A stretch of DNA of 64,000 nucleotides from Candidatus Hydrogenedentota bacterium (lineage in GTDB: Bacteria; Hydrogenedentota; Hydrogenedentia; Hydrogenedentales; SLHB01), in assembly GCA_013359265.1 (NCBI GenBank), contig JABWCD010000026.1, positions 1 to 64,000 of the forward strand. The letters are read 5' to 3'. The notes beneath the pieces were generated by a model that had not been told where the DNA came from, ran no database searches, and was given only the letters and a program-made list of their open reading frames with translations. Both the position numbers and the translations under genes were made by a program. Below are positions 1 to 9,588 of this stretch, piece after piece (positions within the stretch are counted from its first letter, which is position 1; every line of letters begins with the position of its first letter).

Positions 1-92
1 CGAATGGAAGCAAGGCGAAACGGATACGGACCCAACAAGGAAGACCGCCACGCCGGTCAAGGTTGATTTACCTTCTCATGGAAGCACGAGCA

Positions 93-303
93 CGACGAAT
101 CGTGCGAATTTCGAACTCATGTGACTGGAGCAGGTTAAGAAAGGTCGGAGCGGGTGTGTCCTTTCGGATACCAAGAAGCCAGAATAATTCAATCTCAGAT
201 TTGAAATCTCAAATTTCAGAGCAACACGAGCAGGATGTCTTAAAGGTCTATTTTCGGGACAGCACGGGCACGAGGATTCAGCTACGTAGTATCTCGAATT
301 GCT
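93..303. repeat. long direct repeat, copy 1
   Basis: A block of about 211 bp begins CGACGAATCGTGCGAATTTC and ends in CTCGAATTGCT. It is repeated 335 bp downstream with scattered substitutions and at most very small indels. Inside is an AT-rich core containing CAGATTTGAAATCTCAAATT, unlike the GC-rich genes around it. It is preceded by a short, decayed version of the GAGCAC hexamer array. Confidence 0.8.
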
Positions 304-374
304 CTGGTGTTGTGAATCCCAATTCGTTTGAAGGGTTGAACGCGCATAGAGGTTGTGCGGGAGTTCGAATGCTC

Positions 375-638
<264 letters not shown>

Positions 639-1544
639 TTAGCCGTCGCTGCGCAGGCCGAGGCTGAGATAGATATGTTTCGTTGCGTCCGACTTGTTCA
701 GCGTGTAGAAATGTATGCCGCGTACGCCGTGATCGAGCAGGTCGCGGCATTGTTCTGTCGCCCAATGAACGCCGACGCGCTTGACGGCGTCCGCGCTGTC
801 GCCGGCGCGCCGCAGGGAGCGCAGTAGCGGCGCCGGGAACCGCGCGCCAGCGGCGAGTTCCGCCATGCGTTTGAGCCCGCTCACGGACGTGACCGGCATG
901 ATTCCGGCAATGATCGGCACGTTGATACCGGCCAACTCGCAGCGCTCGCGAAAGTCGTAGAAGTCGCGGTTGTCGAAGAAGAGCTGTGTGACGATGTAAT
1001 TCGCCCCGGCATCCACTTTCGCTTTGAGGTGGTCCATTTCGAGCAGGCGGTTCGGCGTTGTGGGGTGGCCTTCGGGGAATCCCGCGACGCCGATTCCGAA
1101 CCCGCGCTTGTCCGCATGCGCGCCGGAATCGTTGAACGCGCGAATGAACCGCACGAGGTCCGCGGCGTGGCGAAACGCGTCCCGAGAACGATCGTAGTTT
1201 TCCATCCCGCGCGGCGGATCGCCGCCCAGCGCGAGGATGTTGCTCACGCCCTCCTGTGCATAGCGCGCGACGATTTCGCGAATCTCGCCTTCGCTGTGGC
1301 ATACGCAGGTGAGGTGCGGAATCGGATCGAGCGACGTCGAGCCGTGAATGCGCACGACAAGATCGTGCGTCAACTCGCGCGTCGACCCGCCCGCGCCGTA
1401 GGTGACGGACACGAACGACGGTTGCAGCGCCTCGAACTCCGCAATGTTCGTGAACAGTTCGTCCGCGCCCTGTTCGGTCTTGGGAGGAAAGAACTCGAAC
1501 GAGAAGGTTGTGGAATTTGTGGCGAGTATGTCTTGAATGTGCAT
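639..1544 (-). CDS. metF: methylenetetrahydrofolate reductase
   Basis: Reduces 5,10-methylene-THF to 5-methyl-THF with a flavin cofactor, supplying methyl groups for methionine synthesis in the cytoplasm. The N-terminus has the family hallmark FSFEFFPPKT, followed by SVTYGAGGSTR and LALGGDPPRG, and ITQLFFDN-like and PIIAGIMP motifs lie further on. The product is 301 aa, the usual length for bacterial MetF. A TTG five codons upstream (1559) is in frame, but the ATG at 1544 begins exactly where MetF proteins normally start. The PEP-hydrolase-family gene lies 132 bp upstream on the same strand and could be cotranscribed. A second methionine gene (9589-10731) is in the window but not linked. Confidence 0.95.
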   Translation of the reverse strand: MHIQDILATNSTTFSFEFFPPKTEQGADELFTNIAEFEALQPSFVSVTYGAGGSTRELTHDLVVRIHGSTSLDPIPHLTCVCHSEGEIREIVARYAQEGVSNILALGGDPPRGMENYDRSRDAFRHAADLVRFIRAFNDSGAHADKRGFGIGVAGFPEGHPTTPNRLLEMDHLKAKVDAGANYIVTQLFFDNRDFYDFRERCELAGINVPIIAGIMPVTSVSGLKRMAELAAGARFPAPLLRSLRRAGDSADAVKRVGVHWATEQCRDLLDHGVRGIHFYTLNKSDATKHIYLSLGLRSDG

Positions 1545-1676
1545 GGCTGACTCAGCCAAAGAGCTTACGCAAGTTGCCTGTTGACTGCCAGCAACCGCCG
1601 GTTGTTTTGGGTCCCGATTGGCCCCTGCATCCCATAGGTCTTCCTACTCGCATGGCTTGTATCAGACGAGTATGAA

Positions 1677-2510
1677 CTAACCCAACCGGATACCCTTAAA
1701 CTGCCGCACATGGTCCCGAATCGCCGTCTCGACAGGGAGGCGTTCCATGCTGGACGCGCCGTAGAATCCGTGGACGCCTTTTGTACGCTTCAATACGTAG
1801 GCGGCGTCTTCGGGTGAGGCAATTGGTCCTCCGTGGCACAGTACAAGCACGGACGACTTAACCCCGTGCGCGGCGTCCGCGATGTCCTGTACACGCCGTA
1901 CCGAGTCGTCGAGCGTCAGTGCCGTATTCGCGCCGATGGAGCCTTTCGTCGTCAGGCCCATGTGCGCGACCACGATGTCGGCGCCGGCCTCGGCCATTTT
2001 CTCGGCGTCTCGCGGACCGAAGCAATACGGCGTTGTGAGCAGATCGAGTTGGTGCGCGGTGGCGATCATCTTCACTTCGAGGTCGTAGCTCATCCCGGTC
2101 TCTTCGAGGTTCTGGCGGAACACGCCGTCAATGAGGCCGACCGTCGGAAAGTTCTGCACACCCGCAAATCCGATGTCTTTTACGGCGCGCAGGAAGTGTC
2201 CCATTTGTCGAAACGGGTCCGTGCCGCACACGCCCGCGAGCACGGGCGTGTGTTTCACGATGGTCAGTACTTCGCCGGCCATGTCCATCACGATTGCATT
2301 CGCGTCGCCGTAGGGCATTAGACCGGCGAGCGAGCCGCGGCCGGCCATGCGGTACCGGCCGGAATTGTAAATGACGATAAGGTCCGCGCCGCCTTCTTCC
2401 TCGAACTTTGCACTGATGCCGGTGCCCGCCCCTGCGCCGATGACCGGCACGCCCGCGCCGACAATGTTGTGCAGTTTTCTGAGTATCTCCACCCGCGTGT
2501 TGCGTAGCAT
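1677..2510 (-). CDS. phosphoenolpyruvate hydrolase family TIM-barrel protein
   Basis: Resembles the PEP-hydrolase / TIM-barrel signal-transduction family (the type fused to Tm-1-like domains in fungi and plants). The true substrate of bacterial members is poorly known. Visible family features are [20 protein letters not shown], an [17 protein letters not shown] segment, [18 protein letters not shown], and a C-terminal HGGPI and [11 protein letters not shown]. Start: ATG at 2510 has GAGGGGG seven bases upstream. An in-frame start at 2564 would add 18 residues with no ribosome site. Length 277 aa, normal for the family. It precedes metF on the same strand. Confidence 0.85.
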   Translation of the reverse strand: MLRNTRVEILRKLHNIVGAGVPVIGAGAGTGISAKFEEEGGADLIVIYNSGRYRMAGRGSLAGLMPYGDANAIVMDMAGEVLTIVKHTPVLAGVCGTDPFRQMGHFLRAVKDIGFAGVQNFPTVGLIDGVFRQNLEETGMSYDLEVKMIATAHQLDLLTTPYCFGPRDAEKMAEAGADIVVAHMGLTTKGSIGANTALTLDDSVRRVQDIADAAHGVKSSVLVLCHGGPIASPEDAAYVLKRTKGVHGFYGASSMERLPVETAIRDHVRQFKGIRLG

Positions 2511-2620
2511 GACGTCCCCCTCTCTTCCCGCGTCATCGTATTCGATTCCCAACGCGTGAATCACGCTTCGCGATTCGCTTCAGGAAGGGCCGGGCGTCGT
2601 TTCGTGCGGGTAACGGCGGG

Positions 2621-2647
2621 AGTGGTAGAATTCACCCGACAAGGCAG
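2621..2647 (+). promoter_or_regulatory. putative extended -10 promoter block
   Basis: Contains TGGTAGAAT, an extended -10 box (TGN + TAGAAT at 2626-2631), 26 bp before the acetyltransferase ATG. The 27-bp block matches the block at 20088-20114 in 22 of 27 positions, including the sequence downstream of the -10. No clear -35 element is seen. Assignment is by pattern only. Confidence 0.4.
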
Positions 2648-2656
2648 TGAATCGGC

Positions 2657-3865
2657 ATGAAAGTAACCATCAAACCGGTCGAATCCCGCGACGAATTGCG
2701 CAGAGCGCTGGATCTGATGTCCGCGGCGCACATTGTCAACGGGGACCTCGCGACGAAACATTGGCTCGAGGAATGTTCGTGGCGGTATCCCGCGTTCCGG
2801 CCGGAGCACACGCGCGTGGCGGTCCGCAAGGGCGAAGTGCTCGGCGCGCTACACCTCACGACGGATACGGTGCGCATCGGCGAAGCGCGCTTGAAGATGG
2901 GCGGACTTGGCTGGGTCGCAACGTCCGAGCGCCACCGCAAGCGCGGCATCGGCCGCAAGCTGATTGAAGAGACGATGGCGTACATGCGGGAGCACGGGTA
3001 CCACGTCTCGATGCTGTTTGGCATTCCGAACTTCTATCACCGGTTTGGCTACGTCTCCGCGCTGGTGGATTACACGATACTCATGGACACGTCCGAGGCG
3101 CGCACCTTCGAGAACCCGTTCAAGGCGCACCTCGCCACGCCGGGCGAGATCCCGCTGATTCAGAAGATGCACAGCGCGAACGACTCGAATTCGGTTTGTT
3201 CGATGGTCCGTACCGCGGCACACCTGCACAACAAATGGGGCCGATGGAACAAGTGGCGTTTGTTGAAGGACGATCAGGGAAAGGCCGTCGCGTATTTGTA
3301 CGCGATCGTCGAACGCGGCATGTTGTATGTGACGGAGGCCGGTGTCAGCGAACCGGGAGTCTGCGCGGCGGTGGTACGCGAAGCGGCGCGCATCGCGCAC
3401 GCGGAGGAAATCGCGCACATTCGGTTTTGCGTTCCGCCGGCGCACCCGCTCGCGAGGTTCCTCTCGCAATTCAATTCGACTCACGAGGCGCGCATCGATC
3501 ACGACGCCGGCGGCATGATGGCGTTCATCAATGTAGCCGAAACATTGGAATCGATGGTCCCGGAATGGGACAGTCTGCTTTCGAAGAGCGTTGCGCGCGA
3601 ATTGCGGACCGAGTTCACGCTGGTTCTAGCCAAATCGGCATACCGCGTGCGCGCGAACCGTGGCGCGATCGACGTGTCCACCACGCCGGGCGCGTGCAAG
3701 ATTGGCCTCAAGAACGGCGACCTGATGCACCTTGTCACGGGATATCGCCACCCGGGCGACGTCCTTGACGAACGACGGTGCATCATGACAGCCGACGCGC
3801 GGACCCTTTTCCACACAATCTTCCCCAAGCGCAACCCGTACGTCTGGCGGTTTGACCGATTCTGA
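2657..3865 (+). CDS. Eis-like GNAT N-acetyltransferase
   Basis: Predicted acetyl-CoA-dependent N-acetyltransferase of the Eis type: an N-terminal GNAT fold, a second degenerate GNAT, and a C-terminal SCP2-like domain. The acetyl-CoA loop is seen in RHRKRGIGRKL (about residues 95-105), and the FYHRFGY segment near residue 130 holds the tyrosine region used as general acid in Eis. The protein is 402 aa and ends in Phe, the same length and terminal residue as mycobacterial Eis, where the terminal carboxylate is catalytic. Substrate here is unknown; aminoglycosides, amines or protein lysines are possible. Start ATG lies 26 bp behind a TAGAAT box. Monocistronic. Confidence 0.85.
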   Translation: MKVTIKPVESRDELRRALDLMSAAHIVNGDLATKHWLEECSWRYPAFRPEHTRVAVRKGEVLGALHLTTDTVRIGEARLKMGGLGWVATSERHRKRGIGRKLIEETMAYMREHGYHVSMLFGIPNFYHRFGYVSALVDYTILMDTSEARTFENPFKAHLATPGEIPLIQKMHSANDSNSVCSMVRTAAHLHNKWGRWNKWRLLKDDQGKAVAYLYAIVERGMLYVTEAGVSEPGVCAAVVREAARIAHAEEIAHIRFCVPPAHPLARFLSQFNSTHEARIDHDAGGMMAFINVAETLESMVPEWDSLLSKSVARELRTEFTLVLAKSAYRVRANRGAIDVSTTPGACKIGLKNGDLMHLVTGYRHPGDVLDERRCIMTADARTLFHTIFPKRNPYVWRFDRF

Positions 3866-4142
3866 TTTTGTCCGCTCAGACCGAATCGGATAGTGGATTG
3901 CGAATTCGAGATAGATGCCATGAACAATTAGGAATCCTTGTTTCCAAGTGCAATGACTGGCCAAAGCCACTGCGACGTGATGGCCGAAAATATGGAAGAA
4001 TTGAACCGGCCGCGCGAGATCGTGTGCCGCTGGCGGGGTCGTTGTGATTCAATGTGGTTCCGGCGCGGCGGGCACAAATGTCAACGATGACCGTGCGCGC
4101 GCCGTTAGTACGATGGTGCTTGGGGCCTGGCAGGAGAAGTCG
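3866..4142. other. 277-bp spacer, no gene seen
   Basis: Lies between two plus-strand genes. I see no ORF with a ribosome site, no stable terminator hairpin and no repeat. A TACGAT hexamer near 4109 is a possible -10 for the next gene but is weak. Confidence 0.5.
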
Positions 4143-5252
4143 ATGTTTCGTAAGTCGTTACGCATCAGCGTAATAACTCTGCTCATTGCCCCGGTCTGTT
4201 TCGCTGGAACGCTCCGCGTCGGGGTGCCCCAGGTCGAGGGGAATCAGGTTGTTCTCCCCGTCGTACTCGAAGGCGATACCGGCGGGGGCGTGGCTGCACT
4301 GGACTTCACGCTCAACTACGATCCCGCAGTCTTCACGCCTGTCAGCGCCGAGGCCAGCGACGTCGCTCAGGCTGCGCGCAAGCAGGTCGAGTCGAACGAA
4401 GTCAGCCCTGGCAACTATGTGGTCATGTTGTTCGGGATGAACCAGACGACGGTGTCAAACGGCGAAATCGCGTCGATAACGCTTACGAAGAAGGCGCATC
4501 CGGACTCGAACCAGAGCAATGTGACCATCGAACAGACCACGTTCGCGTCGGTCGAGGGCCAGGAGATCGATTCTCAGGGGAGCAGCCAGACGGTGATCTT
4601 CCCGCCCCCGCCTGCCAACGATGACGAGGGCGAAACGCCGCCGCCGTCTGACGAGACTCCGCCCCCCGCGGAACCGGACAATGAAGAGCCGATTCCGACG
4701 CCGACGCCGCCGGTTTCGACGCCGGATGCTCCGACGACACCAGTACCGGGTGTGCCCGTGGGGTCGCCAAGCGAGCCCAATCGGCCGGAAACCGAATCGC
4801 CGCGCGTGACGCCGATGGTCGTTGCTTCGGCCTCGCGCGAGCCGGGACGGTTGGACGGCGCATCGGTCGATGGGGTGGCGCGAATGAATCGCGCCGCGCA
4901 GCAGTTGGAGAATTCGCGCGCGGCGTTGAGCGGTTCGGCACGTATTGCGAACCGCGCCGCGCTCCGCGACGGCGCTGAAGAATTCGACGACTCGGATGAG
5001 GCTGCATCCGAAACGCCGGCGACGACTAATGCTCCGGAAGCGAGCGCGGTCGAGCGGCCGATGATCGCCGCGGCACCCGCCGGCGCCCCGTCGGCCGTCG
5101 GCCCCGGCGAGGTACCGGCATTGCCCGTTACGCAGGAGGCCGCGGATGCGTCTGGCATACCCCCGTCGTCGCGCCGATTGTTGATGATCGTGGGATCGGT
5201 AATCGTCGTTTCTCTGGTGGTGTACCGCTTCGCGCGGCGGTCCGCGCAGTAA
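4143..5252 (+). CDS. cohesin-domain exported protein with proline-rich stalk and C-terminal membrane anchor
   Basis: Order of parts in this 369-aa protein: signal peptide ending near FAG (residues 1-20), a cohesin-like beta domain (about 21-145; GVAALDFTLNYDPAVFTP is typical of the dockerin-binding cohesin fold), a long Pro/Thr/Glu-rich linker (about 150-235), a low-complexity Ala/Glu region, and one hydrophobic helix close to the C-terminus (about 343-362) followed by Arg residues. This layout fits a surface protein anchored by its tail. No dockerin or scaffoldin partner is visible in the window, so cellulosome function should not be assumed; lone cohesin folds are common outside cellulosomes. 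Start ATG at 4143 has AGGAG seven bases upstream. Confidence 0.8.
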   Translation: MFRKSLRISVITLLIAPVCFAGTLRVGVPQVEGNQVVLPVVLEGDTGGGVAALDFTLNYDPAVFTPVSAEASDVAQAARKQVESNEVSPGNYVVMLFGMNQTTVSNGEIASITLTKKAHPDSNQSNVTIEQTTFASVEGQEIDSQGSSQTVIFPPPPANDDEGETPPPSDETPPPAEPDNEEPIPTPTPPVSTPDAPTTPVPGVPVGSPSEPNRPETESPRVTPMVVASASREPGRLDGASVDGVARMNRAAQQLENSRAALSGSARIANRAALRDGAEEFDDSDEAASETPATTNAPEASAVERPMIAAAPAGAPSAVGPGEVPALPVTQEAADASGIPPSSRRLLMIVGSVIVVSLVVYRFARRSAQ

Positions 5253-5267
5253 TCGCCGCGGGTCGTT

Positions 5268-5768
5268 TCAGTAGAGCAATACGCCTTCGAGCCGCAGCAG
5301 TTCGCGCTTCCACTCCAGCCCCGCCGCAAACCCGTGCAACGATCCGTCCGCGCCGATGAATCGATGGCAGGGGACGAGGATAGCGATTGGGTTTTGCCCG
5401 AGGGCGTGGCCGACTGCGCGCGCCGCGGACTTCGGTTTGTCGAGGCGCAGCGCGAGATCGCCGTAGGTGGCCGACGTACCCCATGTGACTCGGCGCGCCG
5501 CTTCCCATACTTCGCGCTGGAACGCGGTGGCGGCGTCGAAGTCCAGCGGCACACCCGCGAAGGATTCGTTCATGCCCGCGAAGTAGCGCTCGAGGGCGGC
5601 GTTCAGTTCCCACACGCGCGCGTCGTTCGCCGCGGAGTGCAGCACGCTGCGCCGTTCCGCGCCGCCGTTCGTGTGTGGCAGCATGAGACGGTACAGGCCC
5701 TTCGCGCTGAACCAACCGTAGATGGGTCCACGCGCATGGTCATATCGGATGCTTGCCGGAACGTCCAT
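5268..5768 (-). CDS. ogt: methylated-DNA--protein-cysteine methyltransferase
   Basis: Suicide repair enzyme that moves the alkyl group from O6-alkylguanine in DNA to its own cysteine. The active site is ILVPCHRFIG with Cys134, followed by the GSLHGFAAGLEWKRELLRLE segment typical of the C-terminal domain. The helix-turn-helix motif is TYGDLALRL. At 166 aa it is the ordinary Ogt size. Start is ATG at 5768 with no strong ribosome site. The esterase gene lies 57 bp upstream on the same strand, and the cohesin gene converges with a 15-bp spacer. Confidence 0.95.
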   Translation of the reverse strand: MDVPASIRYDHARGPIYGWFSAKGLYRLMLPHTNGGAERRSVLHSAANDARVWELNAALERYFAGMNESFAGVPLDFDAATAFQREVWEAARRVTWGTSATYGDLALRLDKPKSAARAVGHALGQNPIAILVPCHRFIGADGSLHGFAAGLEWKRELLRLEGVLLY

Positions 5769-5825
5769 GGTGCAGCAGTGCGGTCCTGGTATTGAGCGAT
5801 AATTTGCGCGAACTGCTCGCGGCGA

Positions 5826-6851
5826 TCACTCGAGATCGAATTGTTTCTTCAAAAACGCGACGAGTTCGAGATACGTTGGCGACTCGCCCTGGGGTTGCCC
5901 CTGATAATCGTCCGCGTGGCGGACAACGCACTCGATGCCGAGCGAATCCATCTGCTCTTTGAGCGCGTAGCCGAACTTGATGTGGTGGATTCCCCACCCC
6001 GGTTTGTCGAGGCCATCGGCCTGTTTACCGAACCCGTCGTAATAGACGCGCAATCCCGTGTTGGGTCCGGGCTTCAAGGGTTGCTTGGGCTCGGAGTAGA
6101 ACATCATTACCGGGGGGTCGTCTTTGGTCAAATGGTTGATTGCAGCGGCCTGCTCGTATAGCGCGTACGCTCGCGGCGTGTCGAGTTCCTCCAATTTCAA
6201 TCCGTAGAACGTCGGCAACGCGGGATGTTCGTAGGCGCGGCCCCCGACCACGTCGCGCACCCAGCGCGGATCGTAGGAACTCTGCGCGCCGTATACGCAC
6301 GCGGCGGACACGCGCGTGGATTGGCGCAGGACGAAGTCGTCGCTGTCCGGAGCGGCCATGTCGTCGTGAAACGCGATCCACAGCGACATGCCTGCGCCGG
6401 CGGAACTGCCGCTGAGCGCGACACGCTCGGGGTCGATGTGAAGTTGGCGCGAGTACGCGCGCAGGAATTGCACGACGCGCGCGCCGTCGAGCATAGGGCC
6501 GGGGAACGGCTCCTGCGTGGAGTAGCGGTAGTTCGCGGTACACACCGAAATGCCGGCGCCGAGACACTGCTGCAGGAGGTCGTTGTGCAAGGTCCACTTG
6601 TCGCCTCCGACGAAGCCGCCGCCGTGCAGAAAGATCAGCACGGGCGCGGGCGCTTTTGTTTTCGCCTGCCAGAGGTCTAGTACGTTGCGCTCGTGCGGGC
6701 CGTAGGGCAGATTGTGGTAGTCGGGGCGCGGTTTGGTTTCCGAGGGGAGTTTTGCCGTTTCGGGCGCGGCCTTTGGAAGTGGCGGATGGGTCGCGCAGCC
6801 GAACGCGAACGCGGCAAGCAGCACACACATGGAATACGCACGAAACGTCAT
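5826..6851 (-). CDS. lipoprotein alpha/beta-hydrolase (carboxylesterase, HGGG type)
   Basis: 341-aa predicted carboxylesterase/lipase of the hormone-sensitive-lipase/BD-FAE type. A signal peptide ends in the lipobox AFGC, so it should be a lipid-anchored envelope enzyme. The oxyanion hole motif is [13 protein letters not shown] and the nucleophile elbow is SGSSAGAG. Later Asp and His residues ([10 protein letters not shown] region) can complete the triad. Start: ATG at 6851 with GGAG about nine bases upstream; the open frame runs much further upstream but would lose the signal peptide. Divergent from the copper ATPase. Confidence 0.85.
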   Translation of the reverse strand: MTFRAYSMCVLLAAFAFGCATHPPLPKAAPETAKLPSETKPRPDYHNLPYGPHERNVLDLWQAKTKAPAPVLIFLHGGGFVGGDKWTLHNDLLQQCLGAGISVCTANYRYSTQEPFPGPMLDGARVVQFLRAYSRQLHIDPERVALSGSSAGAGMSLWIAFHDDMAAPDSDDFVLRQSTRVSAACVYGAQSSYDPRWVRDVVGGRAYEHPALPTFYGLKLEELDTPRAYALYEQAAAINHLTKDDPPVMMFYSEPKQPLKPGPNTGLRVYYDGFGKQADGLDKPGWGIHHIKFGYALKEQMDSLGIECVVRHADDYQGQPQGESPTYLELVAFLKKQFDLE

Positions 6852-6953
6852 AGTGTTGACTCCGTTATTGCAGCGCGCATCTACTGTAGCGGACAGACGG
6901 CGGCCCCGCAACGTGTGGCGCGCTCGAATTCTCGTGTTCACAAGCAGGAAGCG

Positions 6954-9479
6954 ATGATGGACTGTTGTTCCAATACGCCGGCACGGCCCTCGATGGAACC
7001 GCCGCAGCCCGCAATCGACCCGGTCTGCGGGATGTCCGTGGACCGGAAAACCGCCAGGGGGCATTCGGACCACGCAGGCGTCGAATATTACTTTTGCAGC
7101 GTGGGATGCAAGACAAAATTTGACGCAAATCCGGAACAATACGTATCGAAATCGCCGCGCGTAGACCACAGCGTAAAGGTGGTCGATCCGGTTTGCGGGA
7201 TGTCGGTCAATCCCGAGAAGGCGAAATACTCGCATGAGCACCTCGGGCAAACGCATTACTTCTGCTCGGAGTCGTGCAAGACGAAGTTTGCCGCGAACCC
7301 GAACGGATATCTGTTCAGCGTGCCACACGCACCTGCGGCCGCTAAAACCGATGGGAGCGACAGGCGAGTCTACATTTGTCCGATGGACCCGGAGGTACGG
7401 CAGATCGGGCCTGGGTCGTGTCCGAAGTGCGGGATGGCACTCGAGCCGGAGGAGATTTCGGCGGAAGAGCCGCCGAATCCCGAGTTGGACGACATGCGCC
7501 GGCGCTTTTGGATTTGCGCCGTACTCACGCTGCCACTCTTCTTTTTGAGCATGGGCGAAATGATTCCCGGTTCGCCTCTGACTGCGATACCGGCGCGGGT
7601 GATGGGCTGGATACAATGCGTCCTCGCGGCACCTGTCGTATTGTGGGGTGGCTTCCCGTTTTTCCAGCGCGGTTGGGTATCCATCGTATCGCGGCATTTC
7701 AATATGTTCACGCTGATCGCGCTGGGCACGGGCGTGTCGTTCGGGTTCAGCGTCGTGTCGCTACTCCTCCCCAATCTGATTCCGCACGAGATGCGCGGGC
7801 ACGGCCACGCCGCGCCGCTGTACTTCGAGGCGGCGGCGGTGATCGTCACGCTGGTACTGATGGGTCAAGTGCTCGAACTGCGAGCGCGCGCGAAGACGTC
7901 CAACGCCATTCGCTCGCTGCTTTCGCTGGCGCCGAAGACCGCGCGCCGCGTCGATACAAACGGGAATGAGAGCGACGTGCCGCTCGATCAGGTCGCCGTG
8001 GGCGACGTATTGCGCGTGCGGCCCGGCGAACGCGTGCCGGTGGATGGCGCGGTGATCGACGGGCGCAGCGCGATTGACGAGTCAATGATTACGGGAGAAC
8101 CGATTCCGGTCGAGAAAGAGGCGAACGATCTTGTGACCGGCGGTACGGTAAACGGCACCGGCAGCTTTACCATGCGCGCGCAGAAGGTCGGCTCCGATAC
8201 GTTGCTCGCGCATATTGTGCGCATGGTGGGGGAGGCACAGCGCAGCCGCGCGCCGATTCAGCGTCTGGCGGATACGGTCTCGGGTTATTTCGTGCCTGCG
8301 GTGGTGCTCGTCGCAATGGCGGCGTTCGCTGCATGGATGATATTCGGGCCGGAGCCGAGGCTGGCGTACGCGATGGTCAGCGCAGTGTCCGTTCTGATCA
8401 TTGCGTGTCCGTGCGCGTTGGGTCTCGCAACGCCGATGTCGATCATGGTTGGCGTGGGGCGCGGCGCGTCGGCGGGCGTGCTCATTCGCAATGCGGAAGC
8501 GTTGGAGACGTTTGAGCGGGTGGACACCATCGTGGTGGACAAGACGGGAACGCTCACGGAAGGAAAGCCGAAAGTAGTCGATGTGCGCATAGAGCCAAGC
8601 TTTGACAAGCGCGACGTCATTGCGACGGCCGCGGCGCTCGAGCGAAACAGCGAACATCCGCTGGCGCGCGCGATTCTGGACTTCGCGCGGGATGCGGCCG
8701 ATGGCGAGCCTGGGAGTGTTGACGCGTTTTCGTACGAGCCGGGGCAGGGCGTGACCGGCACGCTCGCGGGCAAGCGCGTGGCTCTGGGCAACGATCGGTT
8801 GATGGAGACGCTACAAATCAATTTGGGCAGCGTTGCCAACGCCGTTGATGAAATGCGCGGCGTCGGACAAACTGCCGTGTTTGTTGCTGTAGGTGGCAAG
8901 GTCGCCGGCGTATTGGGAATTGCCGATCCGATCAAGAACACGACGAAACACGCGCTCGAAGAACTCGAGAAGGCGGGTGTCCGCGTAGTGATGGTCACCG
9001 GCGACAACCGCCGCACGGCCGATGCGGTGGCGAAGCAGTTGGGCATCGCCGATGTCGAGGCTGGTGTGTTGCCACAGGCGAAAGGCGATATCGTCAAGAG
9101 ACTGCAATCCGGCGGGCGAACCGTCGCGATGGCGGGGGATGGCGTGAATGACGCGCCCGCGCTCGCGCTGGCGCATGTAGGCATCGCGATGGGTACGGGC
9201 ACGGACGTGGCGATCGAGTCCGCGGGCGTGACGCTGGTGAAAGGAGACCTGCGCGGGATCGTGCGCGCGCGTCATCTGAGCCGCGCGGTGATGCGGAACA
9301 TCCGGCAGAACCTGTTTCTTGCGTTCGCGTACAATGCGGCGTGTGTGCCGATTGCCGCGGGGGTCTTGTATCCATTCACGGGAATGACTCTTAGCCCCAT
9401 GATCGCGGCGGCGGCGATGAGCCTGAGCAGCGTGTCGGTCATATCGAATGCGCTGCGGCTGAGGTCGATTGATCTATAA
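6954..9479 (+). CDS. copA: heavy-metal (copper-type) P1B ATPase with two YHS domains
   Basis: ATP-driven metal exporter of the inner membrane. Domains in order: YHS domain 1 (about 20-64), YHS domain 2 (77-121), a heavy-metal-binding domain [11 protein letters not shown]...CPKCGM (139-161), then the transporter core with CPC (Cys485-Cys487) in the membrane ion site, phosphorylation Asp529 in DKTGTLT, and GDGVND hinge. CPC is typical of Cu/Ag transporters. It lacks the usual HMA (GMxCxxC) domain, which the YHS pair seems to replace. Start at ATG 6954 or 6957 behind AGGAA; the open frame extends upstream without a ribosome site. No copper regulator or chaperone is adjacent. Confidence 0.92.
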   Translation: MMDCCSNTPARPSMEPPQPAIDPVCGMSVDRKTARGHSDHAGVEYYFCSVGCKTKFDANPEQYVSKSPRVDHSVKVVDPVCGMSVNPEKAKYSHEHLGQTHYFCSESCKTKFAANPNGYLFSVPHAPAAAKTDGSDRRVYICPMDPEVRQIGPGSCPKCGMALEPEEISAEEPPNPELDDMRRRFWICAVLTLPLFFLSMGEMIPGSPLTAIPARVMGWIQCVLAAPVVLWGGFPFFQRGWVSIVSRHFNMFTLIALGTGVSFGFSVVSLLLPNLIPHEMRGHGHAAPLYFEAAAVIVTLVLMGQVLELRARAKTSNAIRSLLSLAPKTARRVDTNGNESDVPLDQVAVGDVLRVRPGERVPVDGAVIDGRSAIDESMITGEPIPVEKEANDLVTGGTVNGTGSFTMRAQKVGSDTLLAHIVRMVGEAQRSRAPIQRLADTVSGYFVPAVVLVAMAAFAAWMIFGPEPRLAYAMVSAVSVLIIACPCALGLATPMSIMVGVGRGASAGVLIRNAEALETFERVDTIVVDKTGTLTEGKPKVVDVRIEPSFDKRDVIATAAALERNSEHPLARAILDFARDAADGEPGSVDAFSYEPGQGVTGTLAGKRVALGNDRLMETLQINLGSVANAVDEMRGVGQTAVFVAVGGKVAGVLGIADPIKNTTKHALEELEKAGVRVVMVTGDNRRTADAVAKQLGIADVEAGVLPQAKGDIVKRLQSGGRTVAMAGDGVNDAPALALAHVGIAMGTGTDVAIESAGVTLVKGDLRGIVRARHLSRAVMRNIRQNLFLAFAYNAACVPIAAGVLYPFTGMTLSPMIAAAAMSLSSVSVISNALRLRSIDL

Positions 9480-9482
9480 TCC

Positions 9483-9567
9483 CGTGCTCGTGCTTCTGCT
9501 CGTCATTGCACTCGGCGCTCGAACGTTCGACGAACGATTACGATGACGAAGCAGGAGCACGAGCACG
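9483..9567. repeat. imperfect hairpin element with GAGCAC hexamers
   Basis: Arms 9483-9506 and 9543-9567 pair over about 24 bp with one mismatch and one bulge. The loop holds the 12-bp palindrome TCGAACGTTCGA and one GATTACGA unit. The arms are made of the GTGCTC/GAGCAC hexamers seen at 375-428. It sits between the copper ATPase stop and the next gene, where it could act as a terminator or a REP-like element; there is no T-run. Confidence 0.7.
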
Positions 9568-9588
9568 TTTAGAATACGGAAGGTTCAT

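Noticed and set aside
1560-1676. Possible SAM- or SAH-type riboswitch upstream of metF
   Set aside because: There is a short AACCG/CGGTT hairpin, but none of the conserved cores of known methionine-cycle riboswitches could be matched by eye.
5826-7697. Esterase frame extended to 623 aa on the minus strand
   Set aside because: The extension is antisense to the copper ATPase and precedes a clear lipoprotein signal peptide.
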